A stretch of 64,000 bases of DNA from Urbifossiella limnaea (lineage in GTDB: Bacteria; Planctomycetota; Planctomycetia; Gemmatales; Gemmataceae). The position numbers and the translations under genes were made by a program. A model generated the notes under the pieces. The model was not told where the DNA came from. It saw nothing but the letters and a program-made list of their open reading frames with translations, and made no database searches. Every line of letters begins with the position of its first letter. Position 1 is the first letter of the stretch. Location of the stretch: contig NZ_CP036273.1 of the NCBI RefSeq assembly GCF_007747215.1, positions 6,370,322 to 6,434,321 of the forward strand, read 5' to 3'. This document shows, piece after piece, positions 32,499-41,690 of the stretch.

Positions 32499-33945
32499 TG
32501 TGGCCCTCCGGCAGGTAGTACAGCTCGTTCACCGGCAGCAGCGGCCGCTTCTTCAGGATGCTCAGGAACACCAGTCCCCACACCCCGCCGATGCCGACCA
32601 CCGCCCCCACGTCCATCAGCACGAACGTCGGCGAGGCGTGGTCGTAGGTCGGCGACACCCACCACACCACGTCCACCGCACACACCACGAGGATGTAACA
32701 CGCCATCGCCCGCAGCCGGTACGGGTGCAGCTTGATGTCGCGGAACAGCAGCAGCAGGAACGGCACCGCGAAGTGGAACACGATGAGCCCGGCGCTCACC
32801 GCCCACCACCCGCGCGACGACCGCTTCAGGTAGAACGGGATCTCCTCGGGGAGGTTCCCGATCCAGATCAGCATCATCTGCGAGAACGACGTGTAGCTCC
32901 AGAACAGGGTGAACGCCAGCATCAGGCTGCCCATGTCCAGCTGGAACTTCGGCCGCAGGCTGCTCTTGAACGGCTCCCGGTGCGAGACCGACAGGAACAC
33001 GACGAGGCAGAACGCGAAGGCGACGAGGAACTGGTTCACGGCGTAGATGACCGGGAACATCGTGCTCGCCCACCCGGCCTCCAGCGACATCGTCCACTGC
33101 GTCGACGCGGCGGTCGTCGTCAGCGCGAAGATGATGAGCCCGGGGCCGGAGAACTTGTTCAGCGCCTCGCGGGCGCCGTCCACCTTCACCCACTGCTCCT
33201 CGGGCGTGCCCTGGCCGATGACGGCGTCGGACACCGCGCCCTGCTTGTTGATGTAGGCGATCATCGCCCACCAGATGGCGAACATGACCACGAACAGGCC
33301 GACCATCGACGGCGCCGACAGGAAGCTGAACGTGCCTTTGCGCCGGGCCTCCGCCTCGTGAGCGTGCGCCTTGTGGACCTGCCCCTCGGCCGCCGCCATC
33401 CGCTCTTCCCACTTCAGCGTGATGCGGTCGGTCGGGGCCGGGCCGGTCGCGGCCTCCTTGGCGGCGGCCTTCGCGGCCGCTTCCTGCTTCGCCTTCACGT
33501 CGTTGTCGTGCGCCTCGCCGCTGTGGTGCGTGTCCGACCACCAGTACGGCGACTGCCCGTCGTGCAGGAACGCCCCGATCACGACGGGGACGAACAGGAC
33601 CGCCAGCAGCGGCAGCGTGCGCGACGCGGCCTCCAGCGGCCGGCGGAGCAGCAGGCCCCACGACGTCTTGACGAGGTAGTGGATCATCAGCAGGGCCAGC
33701 GCGCCCATCGGCAGGCACAGCCAGAACGTCCACCCCGCGAGCCACGACATGAGGAGCTGCCGGACGAGGCCGGGGTACTCCTCGGCGTGGGCCGGGTCGA
33801 GCGAGCCGGCGTACAGCGCGGCGCCGATGCCGTAGAGGGCCAGCCCGGCGACGCCGGCGATGCCGGCGAAGCGGGTGGGCGCCGCCCACATGTCGGCGGT
33901 CGGCTGCGGGGCGGCCGGCGGGGTGTCGGTCGGAGCGGTCGTCAC
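32485..33945 (-). CDS. actF: Alternative complex III subunit ActF (quinol oxidoreductase)
   Basis: 486 aa from the GTG at 33945, overlapping the actE stop (GTGA). About ten TM segments with a long charged Lys/Ala loop (about 150-200). Segments such as FSGPGLIIFALTTTAASTQW, FLSVSHREPF and FWSYTSFSQMMLIWIGNLPE are the features I recognise of the ActF/NrfD-related quinol subunit. ACIII oxidises menaquinol and reduces cytochrome c or the oxidase. Complete-looking length. Confidence 0.85.
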   Translation of the reverse strand: MTTAPTDTPPAAPQPTADMWAAPTRFAGIAGVAGLALYGIGAALYAGSLDPAHAEEYPGLVRQLLMSWLAGWTFWLCLPMGALALLMIHYLVKTSWGLLLRRPLEAASRTLPLLAVLFVPVVIGAFLHDGQSPYWWSDTHHSGEAHDNDVKAKQEAAAKAAAKEAATGPAPTDRITLKWEERMAAAEGQVHKAHAHEAEARRKGTFSFLSAPSMVGLFVVMFAIWWAMIAYINKQGAVSDAVIGQGTPEEQWVKVDGAREALNKFSGPGLIIFALTTTAASTQWTMSLEAGWASTMFPVIYAVNQFLVAFAFCLVVFLSVSHREPFKSSLRPKFQLDMGSLMLAFTLFWSYTSFSQMMLIWIGNLPEEIPFYLKRSSRGWWAVSAGLIVFHFAVPFLLLLFRDIKLHPYRLRAMACYILVVCAVDVVWWVSPTYDHASPTFVLMDVGAVVGIGGVWGLVFLSILKKRPLLPVNELYYLPEGHSEHH

Positions 33946-34745
33946 GGCTGGTTCCCCCCGGCGTTGATCCGCCCCACCACGTCGGCCGGCAGCTGGCCCA
34001 CCTCGGCCCGCTGACTCAGCTGCAGCGCCCGGACGTAGGCGATGATCCGCCACCGGTCCGCGGGCTTGATCTGGGCGGCGTAGCTCCCCATCGCCCCGTA
34101 GCCCTTGGTGATGACCTCGAAGTAGTACCCGACCGGCACGTCCCGCATCGGGATGCGGACGTCCCACTTCCAGAACCCGCGGCTGAAGCCGAGGTTGATC
34201 TGGCCGAAGTCGGCGGGCTCGTTCGCCTCCACCGGCTCGGTGTGGAACGACGTGGGCTTCAGGTACCCGCGCTCCCAGATCTTCCCCTTCCCGTTGCCGA
34301 GCGGCCCGTGGCACATCGCGCAGTAGGCGGTGAACCGCCGGCCGCCGATGTCCAGGTCCTGGGCCGTGATCTCGAACGGGAACTCGGTGACGTACACCTG
34401 CGGGCTGCCCGGCTGCCGCGGGTCGAACCGCGGGGCGCCGTAGCTCGTCTCGCGGTCCTCGGCGGCGACCGCGGCGGCGGGGTCCACCTTCTTGTCGCCG
34501 CGCGCCCAGAACCGGCCCCACTCGGCCGGCGTCAGCCCGGTCACGAGCGGGTCGCTGTCGAGGTATTGGCCGCGGTGGACGACGCCGCGCTCGAGCGGGC
34601 GGTTGGAGCGGCCGTCTTCGAAGAAGTCGGTCGGCTCGTACGGCTTGTAGTACGGCTGGTCGCCCATCTGCTGCTTGCACCCCACCACGCCGGCGGCGAG
34701 GGCCAGCACGAGGGCGCGCAGGAGGTAGTCGGTGCGGCGAGTCAT
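33942..34745 (-). CDS. actE: ActE monohaem cytochrome c lipoprotein
   Basis: 267 aa from the ATG at 34745 (overlapping the actD stop, ATGA). Lipobox ALAAGVVGC at about 15-23. One haem motif CAMCH at about 142 with a likely Met ligand in IPMRDVPVGYY. Length and position (after actD, before actF) match the ACIII monohaem lipoprotein cytochrome. Exported and anchored in the membrane, it passes electrons to the oxidase. Confidence 0.87.
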   Translation of the reverse strand: MTRRTDYLLRALVLALAAGVVGCKQQMGDQPYYKPYEPTDFFEDGRSNRPLERGVVHRGQYLDSDPLVTGLTPAEWGRFWARGDKKVDPAAAVAAEDRETSYGAPRFDPRQPGSPQVYVTEFPFEITAQDLDIGGRRFTAYCAMCHGPLGNGKGKIWERGYLKPTSFHTEPVEANEPADFGQINLGFSRGFWKWDVRIPMRDVPVGYYFEVITKGYGAMGSYAAQIKPADRWRIIAYVRALQLSQRAEVGQLPADVVGRINAGGNQP

Positions 34746-35344
34746 TCCATCACCTCCTCGACCGACACCGGGTTCAGCGTCGCGGCGAACGCCAGCGTGG
34801 CGGCCGAGTCGTACTTCGGGTCCACCGCCTCGATGGACAGGAAGAACTGGTCGCGGGAGAACCGGTCGAACGCCGTGCTGTTGAACAGCGGGTGGTTCAG
34901 CCGCGGCAGCCCGCACAGGGCCATGAGGCCGAAGAACCCGCTGAGCGCGGCCGTCAGCACCATCATCTCGAAGGCGATGGGGACGAACGACGGCCAGCTC
35001 ATGTACGGGCGGCCGCCGATGTTCAGCGAGTACCCGTAGGCGTTGTTCCAGTACTGCATGAAGAACCCGGCGAACGCCCCGGTGAGGCCGCCGATCAGCA
35101 TCACCGCGCCCATCTCGGACTTCGGGTAGCCGATGGCGTCGGCCGTCTCCGCGACCGGGTACGGGGTGTGGGTGTCCAGCCGCGTGTACCCGGCGGCCAC
35201 GGCCTTGCGGGTGGCGACGACCAGGTCGTCGGCGGTGGCGAACCCGGCGAGGACGGCGAACGGCTTGGGCGCGTCCGGGTCCGGGCCGTGGGGCACGACG
35301 GTCGTGTCGACCATCGGCACGATGGTGGGGATGTCCACGTTCAC
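34742..35344 (-). CDS. actD: ActD membrane subunit of alternative complex III
   Basis: 200 aa from the GTG at 35344, overlapping the actC stop. A soluble N-terminal part with FAVLAGFATADDLVVATRKA and TRLDTHTPYPVAETADAIG (the DUF3341 signature) is followed by two TM helices (VMLIGGLTGAFAGFF; FEMMVLTAALSGFFGLMAL). It is a structural ACIII subunit next to ActC. Confidence 0.88.
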   Translation of the reverse strand: MNVDIPTIVPMVDTTVVPHGPDPDAPKPFAVLAGFATADDLVVATRKAVAAGYTRLDTHTPYPVAETADAIGYPKSEMGAVMLIGGLTGAFAGFFMQYWNNAYGYSLNIGGRPYMSWPSFVPIAFEMMVLTAALSGFFGLMALCGLPRLNHPLFNSTAFDRFSRDQFFLSIEAVDPKYDSAATLAFAATLNPVSVEEVME

Positions 35345-36768
35345 GGCGCGTTCTCCATGATCGAGTGCCCGCCGCCGCCGCCCTGCTTCTTCGGGAGGAG
35401 TTCCCGCATCTCGGTGATCGAGATCATCGGCAGGTAGCGGATGAACAGGAAGAACAGGAAGAAGAACAGACCCAGCGACCCGACCATGGTCGCGTAGTCC
35501 CAGATCGTCGGGTTGTACCGGCCCCAGCTGCTCGGCACCTGGTCGCGGCTGAGCGTGATGACGATCACGTACCGCTCGAACCACATGCCGATGAGGATGG
35601 AGATGCAGCACACCTCCAGCCAGAACTCGCTGCGGCGGACCTTCTTGCTCCACAGCAGCGTCAGCGGGATGCCGCAGTTGAAGAAGATGAGGCACCAGTA
35701 CGACCACCCGTAGGGGCCGAAGATGCGCTCGATGGTGGTGCCCCACTCGTACAGGCTGTGCCCGTACCACGCCATCCACACTTCCGAGAAGTACCCGTAG
35801 GTGACCAGGAAGCCGGTGGCGAGCATCACCTTCGCCATCACGTCCATGTGGTGGTCGGTGAAGAAGTCTTCGAGCTTGTACCAGTGGCGGATCGGGATCG
35901 CCAGCGCCACCACCATCGCGAAGCCCGAGAAGATGGCCCCGGCGACGAAGAACGGCGGGAAGATCGTGGCGTGCCACAGGGGCACGATCGACACGGCGAA
36001 GTCGAAGGACACGACCGTGTGCACCGACAGCACGAGCGGGGTGCTCAGGCCGCCCAGCAGCAGGTACACCTTCTCGTAGCGCCGCCAGTGGATGGCCGAG
36101 CCGCGCCAGCCGAGGGCCAGCAGGCCGTACAGGATCCGCTGCCACTTCTTCTGGGCCTGGTCGCGGAGGGCGGCCAGGTCGGGCACGAGGCCGATGTACC
36201 AGAACACCAGCGACACGGTGAAGTACGTGGTGACCGCGAACACGTCCCACGTCAGCGGGGAGCGGAACTGCGGGTACACGCCGGCGATGTTGGGGAACGG
36301 GTACAGCCAGTAGAAGAACCACGGCCGGCCCATGTGGATCAGCGGGAACACGCCCGCGCACATGACCGCGAAGATCGTCATCGCCTCGGAGAAGCGATTG
36401 ATGCTCGTGCGCCACTTCTGGTGGAGCAGCAGGAGGATGGCGGAGATCAGCGTGCCGGCGTGGCCGATGCCGATCCACCACACGAAGTTGATGATCGCGA
36501 AGCCCCAGGCGACCGGGACGTTGATGCCCCAGATGCCGACGCCCATGTAGAAGAGCCACGCGACCGAGATCGCGAGCACCTGGAGCATGGCGAAGCCGGC
36601 GAGGAAGCCGATCCACCAGCCGCGCGGGTGCTTCCCCTCGAGGACGACGTTGCCGATGGCGTCGCCGACGCTGACCAGGTCGTGCTTGTTGAGCACGAGC
36701 GGGTGCATTTCGGGCTCGAGGGGGAGGTCGTTCCCCGGCCGGGCGTGTTGCGTCGCTGTCGCTGCCAC
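35341..36768 (-). CDS. actC: ActC, NrfD-like quinol-binding membrane subunit
   Basis: 475 aa from the GTG at 36768 (AAGGGG upstream; the frame is open further left into the hairpin). About ten TM segments of the NrfD/polysulphide reductase family: FVWWIGIGHAGTLISAILLL, FPLIHMGRPWFFYWLYPFPN and WFERYVIVITLSRDQVPSSW are typical. It binds quinol in ACIII. A 24-bp inverted repeat lies between this gene and actB. Confidence 0.92.
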   Translation of the reverse strand: MAATATQHARPGNDLPLEPEMHPLVLNKHDLVSVGDAIGNVVLEGKHPRGWWIGFLAGFAMLQVLAISVAWLFYMGVGIWGINVPVAWGFAIINFVWWIGIGHAGTLISAILLLLHQKWRTSINRFSEAMTIFAVMCAGVFPLIHMGRPWFFYWLYPFPNIAGVYPQFRSPLTWDVFAVTTYFTVSLVFWYIGLVPDLAALRDQAQKKWQRILYGLLALGWRGSAIHWRRYEKVYLLLGGLSTPLVLSVHTVVSFDFAVSIVPLWHATIFPPFFVAGAIFSGFAMVVALAIPIRHWYKLEDFFTDHHMDVMAKVMLATGFLVTYGYFSEVWMAWYGHSLYEWGTTIERIFGPYGWSYWCLIFFNCGIPLTLLWSKKVRRSEFWLEVCCISILIGMWFERYVIVITLSRDQVPSSWGRYNPTIWDYATMVGSLGLFFFLFFLFIRYLPMISITEMRELLPKKQGGGGGHSIMENAP

Positions 36769-36817
36769 AGGTTGCCCCTTCGTGGGATGCCCCGTCTGTC
36801 CGCTTCTCGCTCGCCCC

Positions 36818-36897
36818 GGCGAGCGGCCCGCGTGAGCGGGCTGTTCCTCTGCGCCTTGATGCGTCAACCAACGGCCCGCTCACGCGGGCCGCTCGCC
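36818..36897. promoter_or_regulatory. 24-bp perfect inverted repeat between actB and actC
   Basis: Arms 36818-36841 and 36874-36897 are perfectly complementary with a 32-nt loop; the right arm includes the first stop base of actB. It may attenuate or protect the operon mRNA. Confidence 0.65.
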
Positions 36898-39800
36898 TAC
36901 TTCAGCACCGCCACCAGCGCGGGGTTCGGGTTCCGGAGGCTCGCCAGGTACGTCGTCCGCGGCATCGTGTTGAGCTCGGCGAGCAGGCCGTAGTTCGACG
37001 GCTCGGCCTTCCACTTGCCGACCTGGCTGGCCTGGTCGCCCAAGTCGCCGAACACGATCGCGCCCGACGGGCAGGCCGTCTGGCAGGCCGTCCGCACCTC
37101 GCCGTCGCGGATCGGGCGGAACTCGCGCTCGGCCACGATCTCGGCGTAGCGGATCCGCTGCACGCAGTAGGTGCACTTCTCCATCACGCCGCGGCTGCGG
37201 ACCGACACGTCGGGGTTGCGGCCGAGCTTGATGCTCTCGGTGTACCAGTCCTGGAACGTCAGGAAGTTGAACCGCCGCACCTTGTACGGGCAGTTGTTCG
37301 AGCAGTACCGGGTGCCGACGCAGCGGTTGTACGCCATGTCGTTGAGGCCGTCGGCCGAGTGCGCCGTCGCGGCCACCGGGCACACGATCTCGCACGGCGC
37401 CTTCTCGCACTGCTGGCACGGCACCGGCATCATGTAGGTCCGGTTGGCGTCCGGCGCGTTCGGCGTGCCCTCGTAGTACCGGTCGATGCGGATCCAGTAC
37501 ATGTCGTGGCCGCGGGTGATCTCGTGCTTGCCCACGGTCGGGATGTTGTTCTCGCTCTGGCACGCGATCATGCAGCTGTTGCAGCCGGTGCAGGCGCTCA
37601 GGTCGATGGCCATCGCCCACCGCCGGGCCGGCCCGCGGCTCCCCTCGGGGTAGAGCCGGTCGTTCGGGTGGTACATCGTCAGGGCGTGGATGCGGCGGTC
37701 GCCGTGCTGGTGGTCGTCGCCGTCCTTGTGGTCGTGCTTCTCGTCGTGGCTCGGGCCGTAGGTGTTGCCCTGCCGCCGGACGACGCCGCTGTCCGGGTTC
37801 GCCGAAGTCGTCTGCTGGCCGGGCACGTTCTGCACGATCAGCGCCGTCTCGCCGGCGGCCGTCGGCGTGATCTTGGCGAACCACGGGTTCGTCTTGTAGT
37901 CCTGGTTCGTGCCGCGGCGGACCGGGGCGCGGTCGAGCACTTCGCCCGTGAGGAAGAACTCCTGCTTCATCGACCAGTACGCCTGGATGCAGGCCAGGTA
38001 GTAGTCGTCGTTGGTCTTCTCCACCTTCAGCCCGGTGGCGAAGGCCGGCGCGGCGCTGGTCCGCAGCGGGTACACGTTCGACCCGCGGACGAGCTTTCCC
38101 TCGGCGTTCTTCTCGCCCTCGGCGTTGCCGACCCGGCCGCACCGCTCGCGGCCGTGGCCCAGGTGCACGGTGATCGACTTGTCCGGGTGGCCCGGCAGCA
38201 CCCACACCGGCAGCTTCACCGACTTGCCGCCGAGCGTCAGCGTCACGACGGTCACTTCGCTGCGGCCGCGCTCGCCGGCGGTGTAGCGGAACTCCTTCTC
38301 GATCTTGAGGTCCTCGCCCGTCTTCTGGCTGACGTAGGCGGCGTTGTCCCAGCTGATCCGCGTCACCGGCTTGGGCAACTCTTGCAGCCAGCCGTTGTTG
38401 GCGAACCGGCCGTCGAACAGCGTCGGGTCGAGGCGGAAGTTGATCTCGTACTCGTTGCTGGCGAGCGGCGCCGGGGCGGGGCTGGCCCCCTCGGCCCAGT
38501 TCGGGGCGAGGCCCACCTTCGCCTGCCGGGCGGCGGCCGTGTTCGGCACCACGCCGAGCCGCACCGCCTCCTGCCACGCCGGCTCGAACGGGGCCGGCAG
38601 CTTCGGCTGCCAGTAGGCGCGGAGGATCTCGTACCCGTCGGTCTGCGGCGCGGCGGCGATCTGGCTCAGCAACTCGGCGGCGCTGCGGCCGCTGTACAGC
38701 GGGGCGATCAGCGGCTGTTGCAGGCCCACGGTGCCGTCGTGCCCGCGGCCGTCGCCCCAGGTTTCGAGGTAGTGCGCCTCGTTGACGTGCCACTCGCACA
38801 CGCCGGCCGTCTCGTCCTGGTGCGTGCCCAGGTGCAGGGCGAACTTCACCTTCTTGACCGCGGCGACGAAGTCCACGTCGGCGGGGGCCGAGTACGCGGG
38901 GTTGGCGCCGCCGAGGACGAACAGCACGTCCACCTGGTCGCCGTTCATGTCGGCGACGAGTTTGGCCAGGGTGTCGGTGCGGCCGTCCGGCCGGGCCTCG
39001 ATCGGGGCCGTGACGTGGACCGTGGTGCCGACGCTGCCCAGCTTGCTGTTGATGGCGTGGGCCAGGGCGTGGACCGCGGCCGGCTGCGACTCGCCGGCGA
39101 TGACGATCGCCTTGCCGCCGGCGCGCTGCAGGTCCTTCACCAGCGGGTCGAGCCACTTCTGGGCCAGTTCCGGCAGCGCGGCCGGCACCGGGGCGGCGGG
39201 GTTGGCGACCCGCTCGTACACGGCCCGGGCGAAGCCCTCGATCTGACTCGCCAGCAGCGGCAGGCGGTGGTCGGCGGTCGAGCCGGTGATCGACGGCATG
39301 CACTCGGCGACGTACAGCCGGCTCATGCCGTCCGGCGTCACGTACTCGTTCTCGCCGCCGGCCGGGATCGTGTTGCGGACGCGGCGGCGGGCGGCGAAGT
39401 CCTTGCTGTAGCGGGCGTGCCCGGGGCCCTCGCCGAGGAAGTCGGCGTCGAGCGACAGCACCACGTCGGCGGCGTGGAAGTCGTAGTTCACCGCGTAGTT
39501 GCCGCCGAACGCCCGGCGGAGGCCTTCGCGCACGTTGTCCTGCCCGCACACCTCGTACTGCGCCCACCGGGCGGCGGGGAACTGCGCCAGCAGCGCCTCG
39601 ATGCGGGCGGCCAGCGACGGCGACGTGACGGCGCCGGTGAGGAGGCGGAGGCGGGTGGCCGCCTTCGGCGTGCCGTCCGGGTTGTACAGCGCGGTGCGGG
39701 CGGCGCGGACCACCTCGTCGAGCGCGACGGGGGTGCCGTTGCGGGTCGGGTGCTGGGAGCGGTCGGGGTCGTACAGGTCCAGGACGCTGGCCTGCGTGAT

Positions 39801-40214
39801 GGCCCCGGTGCCGCCGCCGCTGCTCGGGTGGTCGGGGTTCCCCTCGACCTTGACCGGCCGCCCCTCGTGGCTGCGGACGAGGACGCCGGTGACGTACCCG
39901 GCCAGCGGCGCGGCCGAGGCGAAGAACAGCGGCACGCCGGGGATCATCTGCTCCGGCTGCCGGGTGTACGGCACGATCTTCCGCATCGACGCCGGCCGCG
40001 GCGTGCACCCGGTGGCGCCGGCGAGCGCCAGGCCGGCGCCCATGATGGTGATGAAGTTGCGGCGGGACACCGGGTCGGTCCACTCGGCCGCGTCTTCGGG
40101 GAACTCGTTCTCGAGCGACGCCCGGAACGCCGGGCTGCCCATGTACTCTTCCAGCCCGCGCCAGAGTTCCGGCGGGTTGGCGGCGGCGGTGGCGTCGTTC
40201 GCTTCGGGGGGCAT
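36897..40214 (-). CDS. actB: ActB, molybdopterin-like/iron-sulphur subunit of ACIII
   Basis: 1105 aa from the ATG at 40214 (AAGAGGT upstream). A Tat-like lead is seen at SRRNFITIMGAGLALAG. The large domain is of the molybdopterin oxidoreductase type but, as in all ACIII, there is no sign of cofactor ligands. The C-terminal ferredoxin-like part (about 870-1080) carries the cluster cysteines: CTGCNSCMIACQSEN, CQQCEKAPCEIVCP, CVGTRYCSNNCPY, CTYCVQRI, CQTACPSG. It relays electrons from quinol to the cytochromes. It is the second gene of the ACIII operon. Confidence 0.92.
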   Translation of the reverse strand: MPPEANDATAAANPPELWRGLEEYMGSPAFRASLENEFPEDAAEWTDPVSRRNFITIMGAGLALAGATGCTPRPASMRKIVPYTRQPEQMIPGVPLFFASAAPLAGYVTGVLVRSHEGRPVKVEGNPDHPSSGGGTGAITQASVLDLYDPDRSQHPTRNGTPVALDEVVRAARTALYNPDGTPKAATRLRLLTGAVTSPSLAARIEALLAQFPAARWAQYEVCGQDNVREGLRRAFGGNYAVNYDFHAADVVLSLDADFLGEGPGHARYSKDFAARRRVRNTIPAGGENEYVTPDGMSRLYVAECMPSITGSTADHRLPLLASQIEGFARAVYERVANPAAPVPAALPELAQKWLDPLVKDLQRAGGKAIVIAGESQPAAVHALAHAINSKLGSVGTTVHVTAPIEARPDGRTDTLAKLVADMNGDQVDVLFVLGGANPAYSAPADVDFVAAVKKVKFALHLGTHQDETAGVCEWHVNEAHYLETWGDGRGHDGTVGLQQPLIAPLYSGRSAAELLSQIAAAPQTDGYEILRAYWQPKLPAPFEPAWQEAVRLGVVPNTAAARQAKVGLAPNWAEGASPAPAPLASNEYEINFRLDPTLFDGRFANNGWLQELPKPVTRISWDNAAYVSQKTGEDLKIEKEFRYTAGERGRSEVTVVTLTLGGKSVKLPVWVLPGHPDKSITVHLGHGRERCGRVGNAEGEKNAEGKLVRGSNVYPLRTSAAPAFATGLKVEKTNDDYYLACIQAYWSMKQEFFLTGEVLDRAPVRRGTNQDYKTNPWFAKITPTAAGETALIVQNVPGQQTTSANPDSGVVRRQGNTYGPSHDEKHDHKDGDDHQHGDRRIHALTMYHPNDRLYPEGSRGPARRWAMAIDLSACTGCNSCMIACQSENNIPTVGKHEITRGHDMYWIRIDRYYEGTPNAPDANRTYMMPVPCQQCEKAPCEIVCPVAATAHSADGLNDMAYNRCVGTRYCSNNCPYKVRRFNFLTFQDWYTESIKLGRNPDVSVRSRGVMEKCTYCVQRIRYAEIVAEREFRPIRDGEVRTACQTACPSGAIVFGDLGDQASQVGKWKAEPSNYGLLAELNTMPRTTYLASLRNPNPALVAVLK

Positions 40215-40312
40215 CGCTACCTCTTGCGATCGATGATCGAAGACCGATGACTGATGAATTCCGAGCCGGGGTCCGTCATTCATCAATCACCAATCACCAC
40301 TCATCAATTCCG

Positions 40313-41107
40313 TTAGCGGTGGCACATCGAGCAGCCGATGAGCGTCACGTTGTCGCGGATGCCGTACAGCTTCACCAGCTCGGCCCCGAGGGCGGCCTGC
40401 GTCGTCGGCCGCGGCAGACCCTTCCGGTCTGTCCCGAGGTAGCGGTCGAGGAGGTCCGTGTCGTCGCTGCCGTTGGGGTTCTTGCCCCAGTTCGGCAGGT
40501 CGTCGCGGACCCACACCTGCGCCTTGCCGTCCACCGGGCGGCCGGGCGCCCACGTCATGCTGTACACCTCCGACCGCGGCCGCATCTGCTCGTGCGGGTT
40601 GCGGTGGCAGTTGATGCACCACTCCATCAACAGCGTCTGCGACTGGTGGGTCAGGTTCATCTGGTCGATCTGGCCGTGGCACGTCTGACAACCCACGCCC
40701 TTGGCCACGTGGATCGAGTGGTTGAAGTACGCGTAGTGCGGCACGTTGTGGACGCGGTTCCACACGATCGGCTTGTCCGCCTGGTAGCTGTTCCGCACCG
40801 GGGCGAGCATGTCCGACCCGTGCCACATCTGCTGGTGGCAGTTCACGCACGTCGCCGTCGGCGGGATGTTGGCGAAGTGCGAGTCTTCCACCGACGAGTG
40901 GCAGTACAGGCAGTGGATGCCGAGCTGGCCGACGTGGTGGGCGTGGCTGAACGCCACCGGCTGCGGCACCACTTCTTCCTTGCCCGTGGCGTAGCTCGAC
41001 CGGTAGAACGCGGCGAGGCCGACGCCCGTGCTGCCGAACCCGATCGGGAGGAGGAGCACGAGGAACCGCGTCAGCGGGTTCACGGCCTTCGGGAAAATCT
41101 GGGGCAT
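40313..41107 (-). CDS. actA: ActA pentahaem cytochrome c
   Basis: 264 aa. One N-terminal TM anchor (FLVLLLPIGFGSTGVGLAAF) and five CxxCH haem motifs: CLYCH, CVNCH, CQTCH, CINCH and CSMCH at the very C-terminus. This is the exact haem count of ACIII ActA. The 98-nt gap to actB is A/T-richer than its surroundings and carries CATCAAT-type short repeats. Confidence 0.93.
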   Translation of the reverse strand: MPQIFPKAVNPLTRFLVLLLPIGFGSTGVGLAAFYRSSYATGKEEVVPQPVAFSHAHHVGQLGIHCLYCHSSVEDSHFANIPPTATCVNCHQQMWHGSDMLAPVRNSYQADKPIVWNRVHNVPHYAYFNHSIHVAKGVGCQTCHGQIDQMNLTHQSQTLLMEWCINCHRNPHEQMRPRSEVYSMTWAPGRPVDGKAQVWVRDDLPNWGKNPNGSDDTDLLDRYLGTDRKGLPRPTTQAALGAELVKLYGIRDNVTLIGCSMCHR

Positions 41108-41142
41108 CCGCTACCTCCGCGGTGGGCTTGGGTCGGGCGGGG

Positions 41143-41451
41143 TTACCAGAACCGGTAGCCCCAGGTCACGAACCCGATGCCCCAGTACAGGGCGGTGGTG
41201 ATCGACAGGCTGACCGCACAGATGCCGACGCCGGCCAGGGCGACGTTCTCGCCGTGGAGGCCGCCCTTGTTGCGGATGGCCAGCGAGATCAGGCCGAGGA
41301 CCAGCCCGACGGCGCCGAGGGCCATGCCGAACGGCTTCCAGAAGAACACGATCAGGCTGAAGTACCCCAGTGCGACGGACGCGGCCGCGATCCCGCGGAC
41401 GGCCGGGGAGTACCCGGGACCGGCGGGCGGCGGGGGGGGCGGGTGATCCAT
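41143..41451 (-). CDS. Small DUF4190-like membrane protein
   Basis: 102 aa from the ATG at 41451. A Pro-rich N-terminus (DHPPPPPPAGPGYSP) is followed by three TM helices (IAAASVALGYFSLIVFFW; FGMALGAVGLVLGLISLAI; VALAGVGICAVSLSITTALY). It resembles DUF4190-type membrane proteins. It lies 35 nt before actA, so it may be the first gene of the respiratory operon. A much longer frame here (to 45513) is non-coding. Confidence 0.65.
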   Translation of the reverse strand: MDHPPPPPPAGPGYSPAVRGIAAASVALGYFSLIVFFWKPFGMALGAVGLVLGLISLAIRNKGGLHGENVALAGVGICAVSLSITTALYWGIGFVTWGYRFW

Positions 41452-41670
41452 CGGTTCCCTTTCCGACCGGAGCGAGCGGGGCGGCGAGCCGCGCGAGCAA
41501 AGACGGGTTTTACAGCCGCGGCACTTCCCGGCAACGCCCAATTCCGGGAAACCCCGCGGCGCCCCGTGGATTCCCAACCGGCCGGCTGATCGCAGCATAA
41601 CCGCGCGGCGGCGGCCGTTCCCGCGGGTGAGAATCGGGGGTGGAAACCGTTCCCACGGATGAGAATCCGT

Positions 41671-41684
41671 CGCCGCTTGCGGCG
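41671..41684. repeat. REP-like palindrome, copy 4
   Basis: CGCCGCTTGCGGCG, 6 nt after the histidine-kinase stop codon. Copy 3 is at 25809-25822. Confidence 0.75.
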
Positions 41685-41690
41685 ACTCAG

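Noticed and set aside
36880-40083. Minus-strand alternative frame of more than 1000 codons over actB
   Set aside because: Lacks the iron-sulphur cysteine blocks that the chosen frame contains; shadow of actB.
36897-40214. ActB as an active molybdopterin oxidoreductase
   Set aside because: Genomic context (actA-F) and family knowledge say the ACIII homologue lacks the cofactor; I see no ligand motif that argues otherwise.
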